29,695 bases of DNA, taken from assembly GCA_900660155.1 (NCBI GenBank), contig CABFPE010000305.1, positions 907,352 to 937,046 on the forward strand. Reading direction: 5' to 3'. The position numbers were made by a program, and so were the translations under genes. Source of the DNA: Hofstenia miamia. Its lineage: Eukaryota > Xenacoelomorpha > Acoela > Hofsteniidae. Below the pieces are notes generated by a model. The model saw only the letters and a list, made by a program, of their open reading frames with translations, did not search any database and was not told the DNA's origin. Positions 7,335-18,010 of the stretch are shown piece after piece (the first letter of the stretch is position 1; each line of letters opens with the position of its first letter).

Positions 7335-10130
7335 CTAAGATGAGTTACCGCGATTATGTTTTCTTTTGCAGGCTGGTTTGTAGTGTTTTTGGCAGAAATG
7401 GTGATTTTTAGCAGTGAATAAACGCCCACGCTGATGTTGCTTACAAACGGCAAAAGAACAACGCTTACACTTGGTTACTTGAGAGGCTTCGCAGATAACA
7501 CAGTGTGAAGGACAGAGAAATTTATCTTTAGAAACAGAGTTTCCACATCGCCTGTGACATGTAACTTGGCAGTCGGAAATAGCACAGTTGTATAATTTAC
7601 CATTTGTCTTATTACATAAATGACACTTTCTGACCAAGGGCTTGGTTCCAATCAATTTTCTACAATCCTCGTCTCCACAAAAACATCTCAATTGCATATT
7701 GCCAGGGCAATCCATATTGTAATCAAACGTTAATTCTTCATTAACATCGATGTCTCGAATAGAAAATAAACCAATTCGATCGTCCCCAGCCACTGTCCAT
7801 TTTTGTGTTTCGCAATTGGGATTACAAGAGTGATTCATAAATCTGGCATAATTGCCACTTGGTCCAGCATCAATTACACGATCTTTGTCTAGAACACAAA
7901 AATAGAAGTTATAATCACCTGCAAGGTTCTGCTGCTTTAATCGCCTTTCGTATTCGACCCAATCAACAACATCCCCACAATATTCGATTATAAATTCACC
8001 TTGGAGAATTTTAGCGGAAGCCTTTAAACCCCAGCCACGTCTACCAAACCAACATACTTCAAATGGTGCATTCTGAGCATGTTGGAAACGCTGATTATTG
8101 CAACGCGTAGTGGCTTTACAAATCTTGGAATGACACTCCATTGATAATAATCTATTAAGACAATTGCTATTTGGGCCGCAAGGATCAGAATCGCTAAATT
8201 TACACATACATGATGGAATAGTATCTAAATCGGGTGAAGAGTAAAAACTACGCGCATCACCAATTGGTCTATTAGAAGTTATAAACTTAAATGGAGGTGG
8301 TTTATGCGGAATTTTTCCATTTTTTCTGTCAGCTAGCTCTCGCCAGCGAACAGTTGCTTCAAGGAGAGAATCAACATCAATTTTAAACATTTGACTGCAA
8401 AAATCATCTTCAAAGAACGGCACGATACATGATACACTTATTGATATTAATCGGTGAGATCCAAACAAACGCACACTTGTATAACCAACATTGTTACTAC
8501 ATTCTATTTGAGCAGGCCACCAACGTCTGTTACCTAGTCTAGCCCACACAACGCAACCGTCACGACCAGGCCATGACTGCTCACAGTTACTACACTGCCA
8601 AAACCCTTCAGGCACTTCGTCTAAATCTATACACTTGCTATGAAAAGCACGTGGACAAACATCACAGCAGACTAAACACCCTCCTTTTCCACACTTCCAG
8701 CACCAAGATATATGAGTGGAAGATGTATCTTTATGGTGTTGCCAACAACGAATGCTATTTGGAGAAATTTTAGTGCAACCAGTTGGAATGCAGGTTTCAT
8801 GGTATGTGCGTGGGCATCTCACGCAACGACTCATACGACCGAAAAATGCATTTTTATCAGGAAGACAAGCAGTACAGTAATGTCGAGGACAGACAAATCG
8901 GCTCTTAGAATCTTTTCTGTACTTTGAGCCAAGACAATTTAAATGATATCGTTCACCACATGATTTAAAAGTGCATAACTCTAGTTTCTTGGGTGCATTT
9001 TTACGACAAATTAGACAAACATGGGTTTGACTTACACATAAATTACATAAAAATTTGCCTGCCGGAACTTTACTTATGCCAATACAGCGCAAATGAAATG
9101 CTCCATTACACTTAGGAGATTCACACAATAGAAGTTCTCCAGCTTCTTCACAGCGGTGACAAACATACTCCTTCATTGCTGCTAAACTTCCAGTACAATC
9201 TTTTGGTTTAAGTAAATGTTCATCAGCATTGGCTTGGAAAATCACATCTTCTTGTGTGAGCAGAGGAGCAGTCCCTTCAACAATAGAAGCAGATGCAGTC
9301 GACGATAAAACATTTATTACTTTAGAACTACATTGATTTTGTGCGGATGTGCCACACTTAGAGCTATCGGGAAGGTTTTCCAGCTGGGGCACATTTTCAA
9401 GCAGCGAGGTGTTTGAACGCCTTTCTCGGGGACAAAGTGCTGACGTTAGTTCGGAAAAATCAAAATCGCTTTTTTCAGAAGAAACATTAGTTTCAAAATA
9501 TGTACTTTTTTCTTTTCTAGTCATAACTGCCCATTGCATTTTTAAATACCCCAGTACTTCTTTATCACTATATTCAGGAAAACATTCACGAACCATTTCT
9601 TTACTACAAATTATAAAATTTTTGTATAACGTTTTATAAAAGTTTTTTGTTTGACGAGGTATCTTAGATAAAGGCGTTCTGTCATTTGATAAAGATAACT
9701 GAATATCATCACTTGTTTCCATAGAACGTTTTCTAGAGATTGATTTGGCAATATCTGGTAGACTAAGAATAGGAGACTTTTTAAAATACCTGATTTCGTT
9801 TGTGGAGCATTTTGCAGAATTAATTCTACTATTCCGATTATTTCGTCGAGATTTAATGCTTAAAGCTACTGCTAAAGAGAATTTATCATCTAAGGTTTCA
9901 CACGGACTCGCAGTATTCAAAACATCTTTCTCTGTTCCAAGTGGCTGAACTTCAGTATGTGATACCCATGAATGTGTAATTGTACCATGATAAAAATACA
10001 CCAAATAGCTAGTAGTAGAATGTTCAACTTTAATTTCCGATACAACACCTGGCCATTTAAATGTCAAACCGTCCATTTTAGCCCAAACCAAATCCCCAAC
10101 TCTAAAGGGTTTGGTAACGGGCATTACCAT
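7335..10130 (-). CDS. NSD: NSD-family histone H3 lysine-36 methyltransferase, single 931-codon exon
   Basis: This is a nuclear enzyme that transfers methyl groups from S-adenosylmethionine to H3K36. Domains in order: PWWP1 (about 9-64, core FKWPGVV); HMG-box-like segment (about 160-212), as in NSD2; PHD1 (322-366), PHD2 (370-415), PHD3 (418-465) and PHD4 (476-517), with Cys/His ladders intact; PWWP2 (523-576, core RRWWPAQI); AWS (640-688); SET (689-806) with RRGWGLKA, FMNHSCNPNC (764-773) and ELTFDYN (799-805); post-SET Cys cluster (815-823); and C-terminal PHD/C5HCH (835-917). This is the full NSD order in a compact form (human NSD2 is 1365 residues). The start fits a strong Kozak context, GTCACCATGG. 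TATGTTTTAG at about 10151-10160 on the minus strand could be a 5' UTR splice acceptor. The coding region is unbroken and has no intron, unlike the nearby kinase gene. No poly(A) tract or flanking duplication proves a retrocopy. Confidence 0.95.
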   Translation of the reverse strand: MVMPVTKPFRVGDLVWAKMDGLTFKWPGVVSEIKVEHSTTSYLVYFYHGTITHSWVSHTEVQPLGTEKDVLNTASPCETLDDKFSLAVALSIKSRRNNRNSRINSAKCSTNEIRYFKKSPILSLPDIAKSISRKRSMETSDDIQLSLSNDRTPLSKIPRQTKNFYKTLYKNFIICSKEMVRECFPEYSDKEVLGYLKMQWAVMTRKEKSTYFETNVSSEKSDFDFSELTSALCPRERRSNTSLLENVPQLENLPDSSKCGTSAQNQCSSKVINVLSSTASASIVEGTAPLLTQEDVIFQANADEHLLKPKDCTGSLAAMKEYVCHRCEEAGELLLCESPKCNGAFHLRCIGISKVPAGKFLCNLCVSQTHVCLICRKNAPKKLELCTFKSCGERYHLNCLGSKYRKDSKSRFVCPRHYCTACLPDKNAFFGRMSRCVRCPRTYHETCIPTGCTKISPNSIRCWQHHKDTSSTHISWCWKCGKGGCLVCCDVCPRAFHSKCIDLDEVPEGFWQCSNCEQSWPGRDGCVVWARLGNRRWWPAQIECSNNVGYTSVRLFGSHRLISISVSCIVPFFEDDFCSQMFKIDVDSLLEATVRWRELADRKNGKIPHKPPPFKFITSNRPIGDARSFYSSPDLDTIPSCMCKFSDSDPCGPNSNCLNRLLSMECHSKICKATTRCNNQRFQHAQNAPFEVCWFGRRGWGLKASAKILQGEFIIEYCGDVVDWVEYERRLKQQNLAGDYNFYFCVLDKDRVIDAGPSGNYARFMNHSCNPNCETQKWTVAGDDRIGLFSIRDIDVNEELTFDYNMDCPGNMQLRCFCGDEDCRKLIGTKPLVRKCHLCNKTNGKLYNCAISDCQVTCHRRCGNSVSKDKFLCPSHCVICEASQVTKCKRCSFAVCKQHQRGRLFTAKNHHFCQKHYKPACKRKHNRGNSS

Positions 10131-10246
10131 GGTGACACCGGCCTTTAAAACTAAAACATATAAATCTCAGTAGATAGAAAATTATTAGCTAGAGTAAGTA
10201 TATTAATTGTTATAGAAAAGTAAAGAATGTAATGTATGTATAATTA

Positions 10247-10274
10247 CACGTGTACTTGAAACAACTGTACACGT
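10247..10274. promoter_or_regulatory. Inverted repeat with E-box in putative NSD upstream region
   Basis: ACGTGTAC (10248-10255) and GTACACGT (10267-10274) form a perfect 8-bp inverted repeat with an 11-base spacer. The left arm lies in the E-box palindrome CACGTG (10247-10252). It sits about 120 bases upstream of the methyltransferase start codon. A regulatory role is only inferred from position and symmetry. Confidence 0.3.
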
Positions 10275-11011
10275 TACATGATTTTCTAATTCACAGACTA
10301 GTCAAATGGTAATGCTTTGGTGCCATTCATGAGCATCATTATATTTACATTTGGTTAAACTAGTCCCCAAAAATTTGAGATGCTTTTAACATTATTCTAA
10401 AACCAATATGATACAATTGGAAGCAGCAAGTGACTAAAGTTCATGGCAAAAAACTAACAATACAATATTAGAAAAATATGGCAAACATGTGTGAACACAA
10501 TAACCTTGTTTTGACACCCGCCGAGGTACGGTTAAAACTATATTGCAAACGACAATCGCGTGTATATGAGGATCATTCCCACGTAGATGTAATTTGCATT
10601 GTCAGCGAAAATCTTTGAAAAGTTTTTTAACATGTGTGTATAAAATCAATGTATCTATGATATTTAAATAAAAATTCAAAAACGTGCGTAATTTGAAATA
10701 TAGAACCAATAGCAAATAAAGCAATCTAGGCTAGAGTAAAGATGGTGTGTCAGCTCTCAAATAACATTGAAATAGAATCTTGCATCATACAATGCAGTAG
10801 TTGATAACTGAAAAATCCAAGCCTCAAGCAGGAAAACATCGAAACATTGAACACTTCAAGCTATTTTTATAAATTAGAACATAAAATAACAATAAAGCAG
10901 CTTATATATCATGAAATAAATGTACATCCTAAAGACGGATTTCATAATAAATATTACAAATGAGTATCTTCTACTTCAAAAACTAGCACTAAAACACAAA
11001 ATTAAAAGAAG

Positions 11012-11013
<2 letters not shown>
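10275..11013. other. Unassigned upstream/intergenic DNA
   Basis: This AT-rich stretch has no open frame of note. It probably includes the 5' UTR and promoter of the minus-strand NSD gene, but no TATA box or initiator could be chosen with confidence. Confidence 0.35.

Positions 11014-11065
<52 letters not shown>
11014..11065. repeat. (AT)n microsatellite, about 26 units
   Basis: Uninterrupted alternating A and T over 52 bases. Confidence 0.95.
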
Positions 11066-11067
<2 letters not shown>

Positions 11068-11613
11068 GACGCTTTGTACAAAACCTAACATTTATCTAGG
11101 GCGCTGAGTAAAAGAAAAAATAATAAAATTTAATTTCAAAATTTGGGGAAATTTTGAATGAAAATTATGAGCAACTTTTATTTTATGCTTCAAATACATT
11201 CTTACTAACTATTTGTAAATATGGTTTGAAGCATTCATCAGTCATTTTTTATAATAAAATTTTTTCAAAATTTGGGCCCCAGATCACCAATTTTGATTTG
11301 AAGCTACTGATTTATATAAGAAATTGTTAGGTTTCACATATCCAAAAAACTCCACTTTCATTTATTTAGTTTATATTACATGCAAATTGTGGCACTATAC
11401 TCCCATGTGTACACAACGCCATCAAAAAAATTTTTTCAAAGGGGTGGATCAAATTTTCCAAAATTTGGCAAATTAACTATTGAACCTCTGGTGAGTAATC
11501 TCATCGAATTTCAGCTTTATCTGACGCCTAGAAGGGCCCTAACATGAATCGGGCGCTGTATACTATTGAATTTCAGACCCAGAGTTCACTGTGTACACTT
11601 ATTTCCTAATTCC
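11066..11613. other. Unassigned stretch between two TA microsatellites
   Basis: Both microsatellite-flanked edges carry related strings in the same orientation: CGGACGCTTTGTAC at 11066 and CGGGCGCTGTATAC at about 11550. A near-palindromic AAAATTTTTTC-type run recurs internally, together with CAAAATTTGGG (11137 and 11268). It looks like a repeat-derived block, but no inverted ends or target duplication were found. Confidence 0.35.
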
Positions 11614-11640
11614 CATATATATATATATATATACATATAT
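11614..11640. repeat. (AT)n microsatellite with one interruption
   Basis: Alternating AT is broken by a single ATACAT step. Confidence 0.9.
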
Positions 11641-12229
11641 AAAGTTGGCATTTTGTGTAAACGGATTTTCCAAATCGGTGTGATGCGCGAATAGGTTGGC
11701 AAAATGCTATTACGAATACGTTGACAACTGAGTAAATTATTCCAGCACACGAGTTTGTGATCTCAATATTGAAATATAATTTGAGCTTTGTAAAGTAAAA
11801 CTAACTTATTGGTATTATTAGATAAAATAAAAATTCACTAAGATACATGATAATATCTCTGTTAAACTGCAGCTAAATTTCCAAATAAATCCAAATGTAA
11901 TCAAGCAGGCAAATTTGATAACTTAAAAAATTACTTTGCAATCTCTAAAATTGACAATTTTTTGATTTCCTGTTATCCCAGCTTAATTGGATTTTTGACC
12001 CATAATTTCCCCCATTGGTACCAATTTATTATATGCTGTTAAGGAAAGTGTGCACTTTTTCACTAAAACTTCAAAAAAATCGTTTTGACATCATAAATTA
12101 ATGCCAAATAATATTTTTAATCAGTATGGTTCTCTATTAACCACAATATATTTTCATTGTAAAAGAAAGTAAATATTTTGTTAATGTTTGATGAAAATTG
12201 TTATTGACATTCATGATTAACGCCTAAAA

Positions 12230-12253
12230 TTATATATATATATATATATATAT
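12230..12253. repeat. (AT)n microsatellite
   Basis: About 12 uninterrupted TA units. Confidence 0.9.
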
Positions 12254-13080
12254 TGTTGTACATTTAATCACAAGTCGCGCTGGGCGCAATGGAATTTTGT
12301 TCATTTTTTAGTATTTTAACTACTTAATTGCAAATCAGATGTGAATACAACTACGTTTTATGTTTGCAAATGAAATCCATCAAATGTATGATACACCCAA
12401 AGACGGATTTAGGGGGTGAGTGGAGGTTGCGGGCGTCCCCTTCCTTTAGATGCGATAAAGGGATGCGCAAGTTATAATTTTAAAATTATTTGCTTATGCG
12501 TTTATTGCCAATGTTGAATCCAATCTAAAAATTAAAAGGTGGGTCATGAATTTCAAGTACTTCTGTTAATCCACTCATCTTTTAATTCAGTATTTCATTA
12601 TTATTTGAGTAATATATTTTAAACTTAAATTTATATCAAACCGCTTACCCGTTTAAAAATTCCTAGATCATTCCCTGGATATAGCGGCAATGTTATAATT
12701 AAAAATATATTAACTAGTCAAGAAAGGTAATAATATATTTCAAATAATTTTCAAGAAATTATATTTTAATGCAAATTTCTTTAAACAAAAAATTAAGCTT
12801 TCAGATGCTCAAGATCCTTCATTGCTTTGAAAATTCACTACCTAGATTGGCAATTCTCCGTTTTCTCTCAGTGGCATTTGCATTGAGCGCGACCAATTTT
12901 GCAAAAGTAAAACAAACAAGAGGATCATCCAATTAATTTAACACAGAATATGATAAGTTTTTCAATTACAGCGTTATTTTGAGCATTCCTTTAAAATCTC
13001 ACTTATTGGCGCCAAGTCGCGCTCAGTGCACACATTTACCGTTTTTTGAGAATTATACAATGGGACAGAATTCGTATTTT
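12254..13080. other. Unassigned stretch with three GTCGCGCT motifs
   Basis: No gene is visible. GTCGCGCT occurs at about 12274 and 13014 on the plus strand and at about 12887 on the minus strand. A string AAAGACGGATTTAGGGGGTG at 12399 resembles transposon-end sequence and shares its first 12 bases with 10931-10942. These suggest decayed inverted-repeat elements without definable ends. Confidence 0.35.
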
Positions 13081-13082
13081 TT

Positions 13083-13120
13083 ATACCGCTTTGTATTTTT
13101 TCCATAATACAAAGCGGTAT
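13083..13120. repeat. Perfect 15-bp hairpin
   Basis: ATACCGCTTTGTATT (13083-13097) is the exact reverse complement of 13106-13120, with an 8-base spacer TTTTCCAT. The right arm is followed by TTTTC. It could be a foldback relic of an inverted-repeat transposon. No transcript or gene is next to it that would make it a terminator. Confidence 0.8.
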
Positions 13121-13439
13121 TTTTCATTTTAAAAATTTTTGAAAGGTAGAAAAAGCTCACATTCTTTCAGTTATTTACCTAGCCAGCTATTTTTTGATAA
13201 AACTAAGTTTTCAAATACCGAGAATTATTTTTCCAATTAAAAAATATTTGTGTAACGAATTTAAATTATTATATATAAAAAATTGATCAATTTACCAAAT
13301 TTAAGTAAAAACAGGGTAATAGCGCATTTTGTGTTCGCTGGTGCAGGGGAAAAATAATTTTCATCTAGATAAAAATTTTCCATGATGTAAATATTGGCCT
13401 CATCACTGTTGAAAGTGGTTGCTTATCCTTAATTCATGT

Positions 13440-14380
13440 GCTTAGCTATTATCTAAGTGAACTCCCAGAAACTGCTGTTACACACTTTGCCGCTTTGATC
13501 TTTGGTAACCTCACAGAGGTATTCTTGGTTACTACCATCTCGATAGTCTTACTCTCATTTATTAACATGTTATTCAATCTGCACCACAGTCTACTCTCTG
13601 AAATTACCTCATCCATGCGATCACACCCATTATTTCCGCCTACCAAACTGGTCGCATCATCGGCATATTTGAAATATAGATATCTTCACCATTGACATCA
13701 AAGTCATCATATAGCAGATTGAAGCGGATGGACCCTTGTGGGATGTCGGCATTAGTAGATAGTATCTGAGATATCTCGCCATTGAAGTCAACGGCTGCTC
13801 TCTTCCAATCAAGAAGACAAATTAACGACATGCGAAGCAATTTAGAGTTTTTTAAGCAAGAGATCATGGGAACCCGGTCGAAGGCTTTGCTCAAATCAAT
13901 AGCAACGACTTTCACGTAATCATACTTCTGAAATATGTTCTCCGCACAATTGATCGCACGTATCAAAGCAATTTCAGTCGATGATTTTCTGCGAAACCAA
14001 AATTGATTTGACTTCAATCGGGGATTATACTCAACAGCTATAAATTTATCGTAGATAAGCCTTTCAAAGTATCAGGATAGGGTAGAGTTAACAGAAACAG
14101 GTCTTAAATCAGATATGGATCTTATTCTCATGGATTTCGGCACACGCACCTTGAATCGTTTCAGAAATGTTCCAAGCTTCATACAGAGATTGCAAACATG
14201 ACACAAGGGTTCGGCCATGTTGTGGGCGTTTCTCGTATAAGCCAATTAAGCAATTCATCGGGCCCGCTGGCGGGCTTCTTAATTCTGTGCACACTGTAAA
14301 ATACTTCAGCAATAGTAAAACAAGGGGCTTCTTGATCGGAAATCACCATTTTCTGAGGTTGGTGATATGAATCAATGTGA
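13440..14380 (-). mobile_element. LINE (jockey/CR1-like) reverse transcriptase remnant, broken
   Basis: The minus strand reads successive RT blocks: MVISDQEAPCFTIAEVFYSV (about 14345), IKKPASGPDELLNWLIRET (about 14270), ISDLRPVSVNS (about 14110), NQFWFRRKSSTEIALI (about 14000), VVAIDLSKAFDRVP (about 13900), AVDFNGEISQIL (about 13790), IPQGSI (about 13740) and the catalytic YADDATSLVGG (about 13665). The tail WCRLNNMLINESKTIEMVV follows (about 13560). These are the standard blocks of endonuclease-type LINE polymerases. Frame changes occur near 14210-14170 and between the IPQGS and YADD blocks, and there is an in-frame TGA near 14075. It is a dead, 5'-truncated copy. No endonuclease, poly(A) tail or target duplication was found. 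Confidence 0.85.
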
Positions 14381-14399
14381 GAAATACTGGTATAATGGG

Positions 14400-17300
14400 C
14401 ATTTATTTCATTTATTTTTTAAAAAAACTACTAAATAATAAATAAAACATTGATCTATATGATTACATACAACTTATTGCAAAGAAAACCAGTTTTGGAA
14501 CGTATGGAGAATCAATATCACAATTTCGAAAAGTGATTAAATCAATATCATCATCAAATTATTTTTATATACTAACATCGACGTATTTGCAAGCCATTTT
14601 AAATTTGAAATATTAAGTTTTTTCGCTAATTAACAACATTGAATTTGTAAGCAACATGTTGATGGTTCTTGGCCTGTGAATGCAGCAAATGCAGAGTATT
14701 TAAATCACTTCAATCATTTCAATGCATAATTTTCTTGTAAAAGATAATTAAGAAATCCCATAGTACAGAGAGTACGTTATAAATCCACGAGGAATAAAAA
14801 TCAACAAATCTTAATTGCTGAAAATATAAACACTACTCAAAGACATTGAAAGACCTATTGGCATTTATCTAAAACCTCTAGAATTTTACAAGTACAATAG
14901 AAGGCAAAATACCTTTTGAATTTTAATTGTCTGAGATTCTCATTTAACATGTTTATGTAACATTACTAAGAAACATAGGCATAAAATTTTTGTATGTAAA
15001 ATCGGTTTTTTTGCTACCAAATGATTTAAAGCTATTGTTGTTTAATTATTTATGCATTGAACATATAATATATCGGGAAAACTCATTATATTTTCACAAT
15101 ATTTTAAGTATTCTGGGGCATGTTGAGTATTCTTTGCCGATTAAATAAATTCACCGTTCTGTTAAATAGTATTAATTAGTTATGCTCTAGAGGATCACCC
15201 AAATAAAAAACTTAGAAATTTTGATGATTCAGAAAATAACACTCGCCATGTACACTAGAAATTTAGTATGCTTTTTTTAATCCCCATGGTAGATATGCCG
15301 AACATGCATGGAATTTTTTGCAAAAGTAGGAGATCTTAATTATAAAGAATAATTCATTCAAATTCGAAATCCAAAACTTGCAATACTACAGGAAAGACAT
15401 TTTAATCCATAATATACTATTTTTACAAAACAATGAGGCTGAATTTGTTGAAAAATATGAATAAATCATGAGGCTGAAAAATCATATTACATGTTTTTTG
15501 TTTACTAGTTTAGGAAATAATTGGCACTGAAAAAATGAACAATACTTTTCTAGGTTGAGAATTTCTCGTCTTGCTTATGCATTCACTAAAAATTCTAATA
15601 AATCTGTAAAAGAATATAACACTGAGATGAAACTGACAAAAGAATAAGAACATTTGAGCTGCAACTAATAAAATACGCCAAAATAAAAAAGGCATATTGA
15701 AATTAACAAGCATAAATATAAAAAGTTCGATGAAGTTCTGGCTGTAATTATTACACGAAATGAAATATAAGAAATCCACATTTTGGATGTTAATAAAATT
15801 GGAAAATCTAAATTTCTATAAACCGAACATTTGGAATCTCATAGGATTCATATTAAAGTGTTCGAAACACGATAAAAACATTATTTTATTAAATATCATA
15901 ATTTACACAAACTGAAATAACATCATTTATAACACTATTTTGCAATTCATATTCGAATTATCTTAGCAAATTCACCGCGATTGTCATTTGTAGGCATTAA
16001 CAAAAAAACTCAGTGCTACTATGGGCATAGCGCTTTTGTCATGGTGTTTCAAATTTCACATTTGCAATTAAAATATGTTATCAATATAATACTTAAGCTT
16101 TTTAAATTAGAATAATTTTAGTCATTAAGTTATTATATATGATGATTTCGAACACTTCGACTGACACTACCTCACCGGAAAAAAACCTTATTGACATGTC
16201 CTAATTTTTATTCATTACTAACAGACGGCAGACAAAGAAATGCATAAAATGCGTATTTGTTAGAAAGTATTGAAATGCATTGAAAAAAATAAGTATTTGT
16301 GTTGCCTTTGAAAGTTTATAAATTATTTTGAATTACATGTATGGCAAAAGTAGATGTTAAACAAATGTCAAAAATTTAACAAAGCACGCTCTTTTTCCTA
16401 GTAAAAATGCCAATGACGTCACACGATTGTGATTAGTTGCGGAAATTTACATGACTAAATATTCTTAATAGGGTGTTTAAAAGTGATTATCACTAAACCA
16501 AAATGTTTTTTACGAATTTTTACACTAATACATAATACCAAGACACTGTCAACCTTCTTTATCACTATTACTGTTACTGACTTAATGACACGGTTGTTAC
16601 ATTTCACCAACAACGATTCGCTAAGAACGGACAAACACTTTCTTAAAACCGACAATGCAAATCTTTCATTGGAAATGTTAAAAATATTCATGAATAAGGT
16701 ATTAAAATCAATGAGAAAAAAAGGGACATAAAAATTTAATTGTCAAGTATTATTTATGAAATGAAATCCATTTTTAAACATTTAGGCCAATTACAATTCA
16801 AAATAAAATAAATTTTTGAAATAATAGCAAAAATTGGTTGTCCCTTTTTAGCTAGTTTATTTTTATCCCTCATTCATGATTATTTTAAACAAATCTGAAA
16901 CAAGATTTGCAATGTCTCTGAGTAAATCATGGTTTGTAAAAAATACCAACCTAACGACACTACATGAATTCACAAATTTAGTTAAACTAGATTCCAAATA
17001 ATTCACAGAATCGCATTTTTACTATTTCATTTTGAATTCAAATCTAAAATTAGAAATGATTCATTTTTTGTCTTCGTCATTCAATTTAATTAAGACTTAC
17101 GTATAATATAGATAATACGCATAGGAGGCTACTTTCAAAGGCAATTCAATAACTCGAGTAGAAGCAATGTTATAATACTGGTTGTATAAAATTTTATAAC
17201 ATACTTTTTTAATTCTTAAGCTTATTTTCACTGGCGACACCTTGCGGTAAATCGTTCTGTGGAAATTTTCTTGCAGTTTAGTCATTAATTTATTAAATTA

Positions 17301-17707
17301 CGTATGTAATTGTATTTTTGTTATTAGCAACGTAATGTAAAGTAATTTAGAACTCGAATTTTAAAAAAATATCATAATCAGTGAAAATTATTAATTTTAA
17401 TTTAATTTCAGCATTTATCTTAAATTTTTGCCTGTGCCAGCATATCTGCAATATTTTCTTCCTTCACATACGTTTTTCTGTATTTAGTTATTAATGGATG
17501 TCTAGTTTAAATTTTAGTATGAGCATGCAAAAAATCACAGATAGCACCCACATAAGATTCATTAGAAATGTTGAAATATGTCATTTAATCTAACTCAATT
17601 GTAGTCTGCTTATTCTAATTGATGCTGCATGATTTCATTTTACCAAGGGCTTTATTGCTGATATTTGTTTGATAAATGAACATATTGTTTCTACGCAACC
17701 CTGCGTA
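14400..17707. other. Gene-poor AT-rich intergenic DNA
   Basis: All open frames are short and show no recognisable domain. One TGACGTCA palindrome (CRE-like) occurs at 16414-16421. No transposon ends, RNA genes or clear tandem arrays were seen in these 3.3 kb. Confidence 0.4.
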
Positions 17708-17715
17708 TGACGTCA
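17708..17715. promoter_or_regulatory. TGACGTCA palindrome left of the tandem array
   Basis: The sequence is a consensus CREB/ATF site. A matching copy at 18003-18010 flanks the other side of the tandem repeat, so it may equally be part of a repeat unit. Confidence 0.3.
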
Positions 17716-17717
17716 TC

Positions 17718-17955
17718 TGAAACCTAAACTTAAATTCTAAATTTTTCAATATTTCATAGACCTAGGCGCTAATCCATGTTACAACTTGAAGTTTCGTAAA
17801 CCGAAGCCCTAGATCTTAAATCTAAAACCTAAATTTTACAATATTTTATAGACCTAAGCCCTAATCCAAGTCACAAGTAGACGCTTCATAAACATAAACC
17901 CTAGAACCTAAACTCAAAACATTTTTTTCAATATTTTTTAGACCTAAAACTAAAA
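17718..17955. repeat. Tandem repeat, about 90-bp unit, about 2.6 diverged copies
   Basis: A full unit at 17759-17850 begins GACCTAGGCGCTAATCCA, and the next at 17851-17940 begins GACCTAAGCCCTAATCCA. Each ends with a CAATATTT-type run and an ATA or TTA before the next GACCTA. Partial units lie on both sides (17718-17758 and 17941-17955). The array sits between two TGACGTCA palindromes (17708-17715 and 18003-18010). Confidence 0.75.
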
Positions 17956-18002
17956 GATAATGAATTTTTAGCATTTGCTGACGTAATCCTTAGCATGTTA
18001 TT

Positions 18003-18010
18003 TGACGTCA
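18003..18010. promoter_or_regulatory. TGACGTCA palindrome right of the tandem array
   Basis: This is a second copy of the palindrome, followed by TTTCAGGTTTTAG. The first copy is followed by TCTGAAACCTAAAC, so the arrangement is roughly mirror-like around the array. Confidence 0.3.

Noticed and set aside
8573-9948. Several plus-strand frames of 66-96 codons
   Set aside because: They lie antisense within the strongly conserved NSD coding region and have no recognisable domain.
11066-11613. A transposon bounded by CGGACGCTTTGTAC and CGGGCGCTGTATAC
   Set aside because: The two strings are in direct, not inverted, orientation. No target duplication flanks them, so no element can be defined.
13438-13695. 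85-codon plus-strand frame
   Set aside because: It is antisense to the YADD-containing part of the second LINE reverse transcriptase.
16455-16731. Overlapping frames of about 80 codons on both strands
   Set aside because: Both are low-complexity translations of AT-rich DNA with no motif. Opposite-strand open frames of equal length are expected by chance here.
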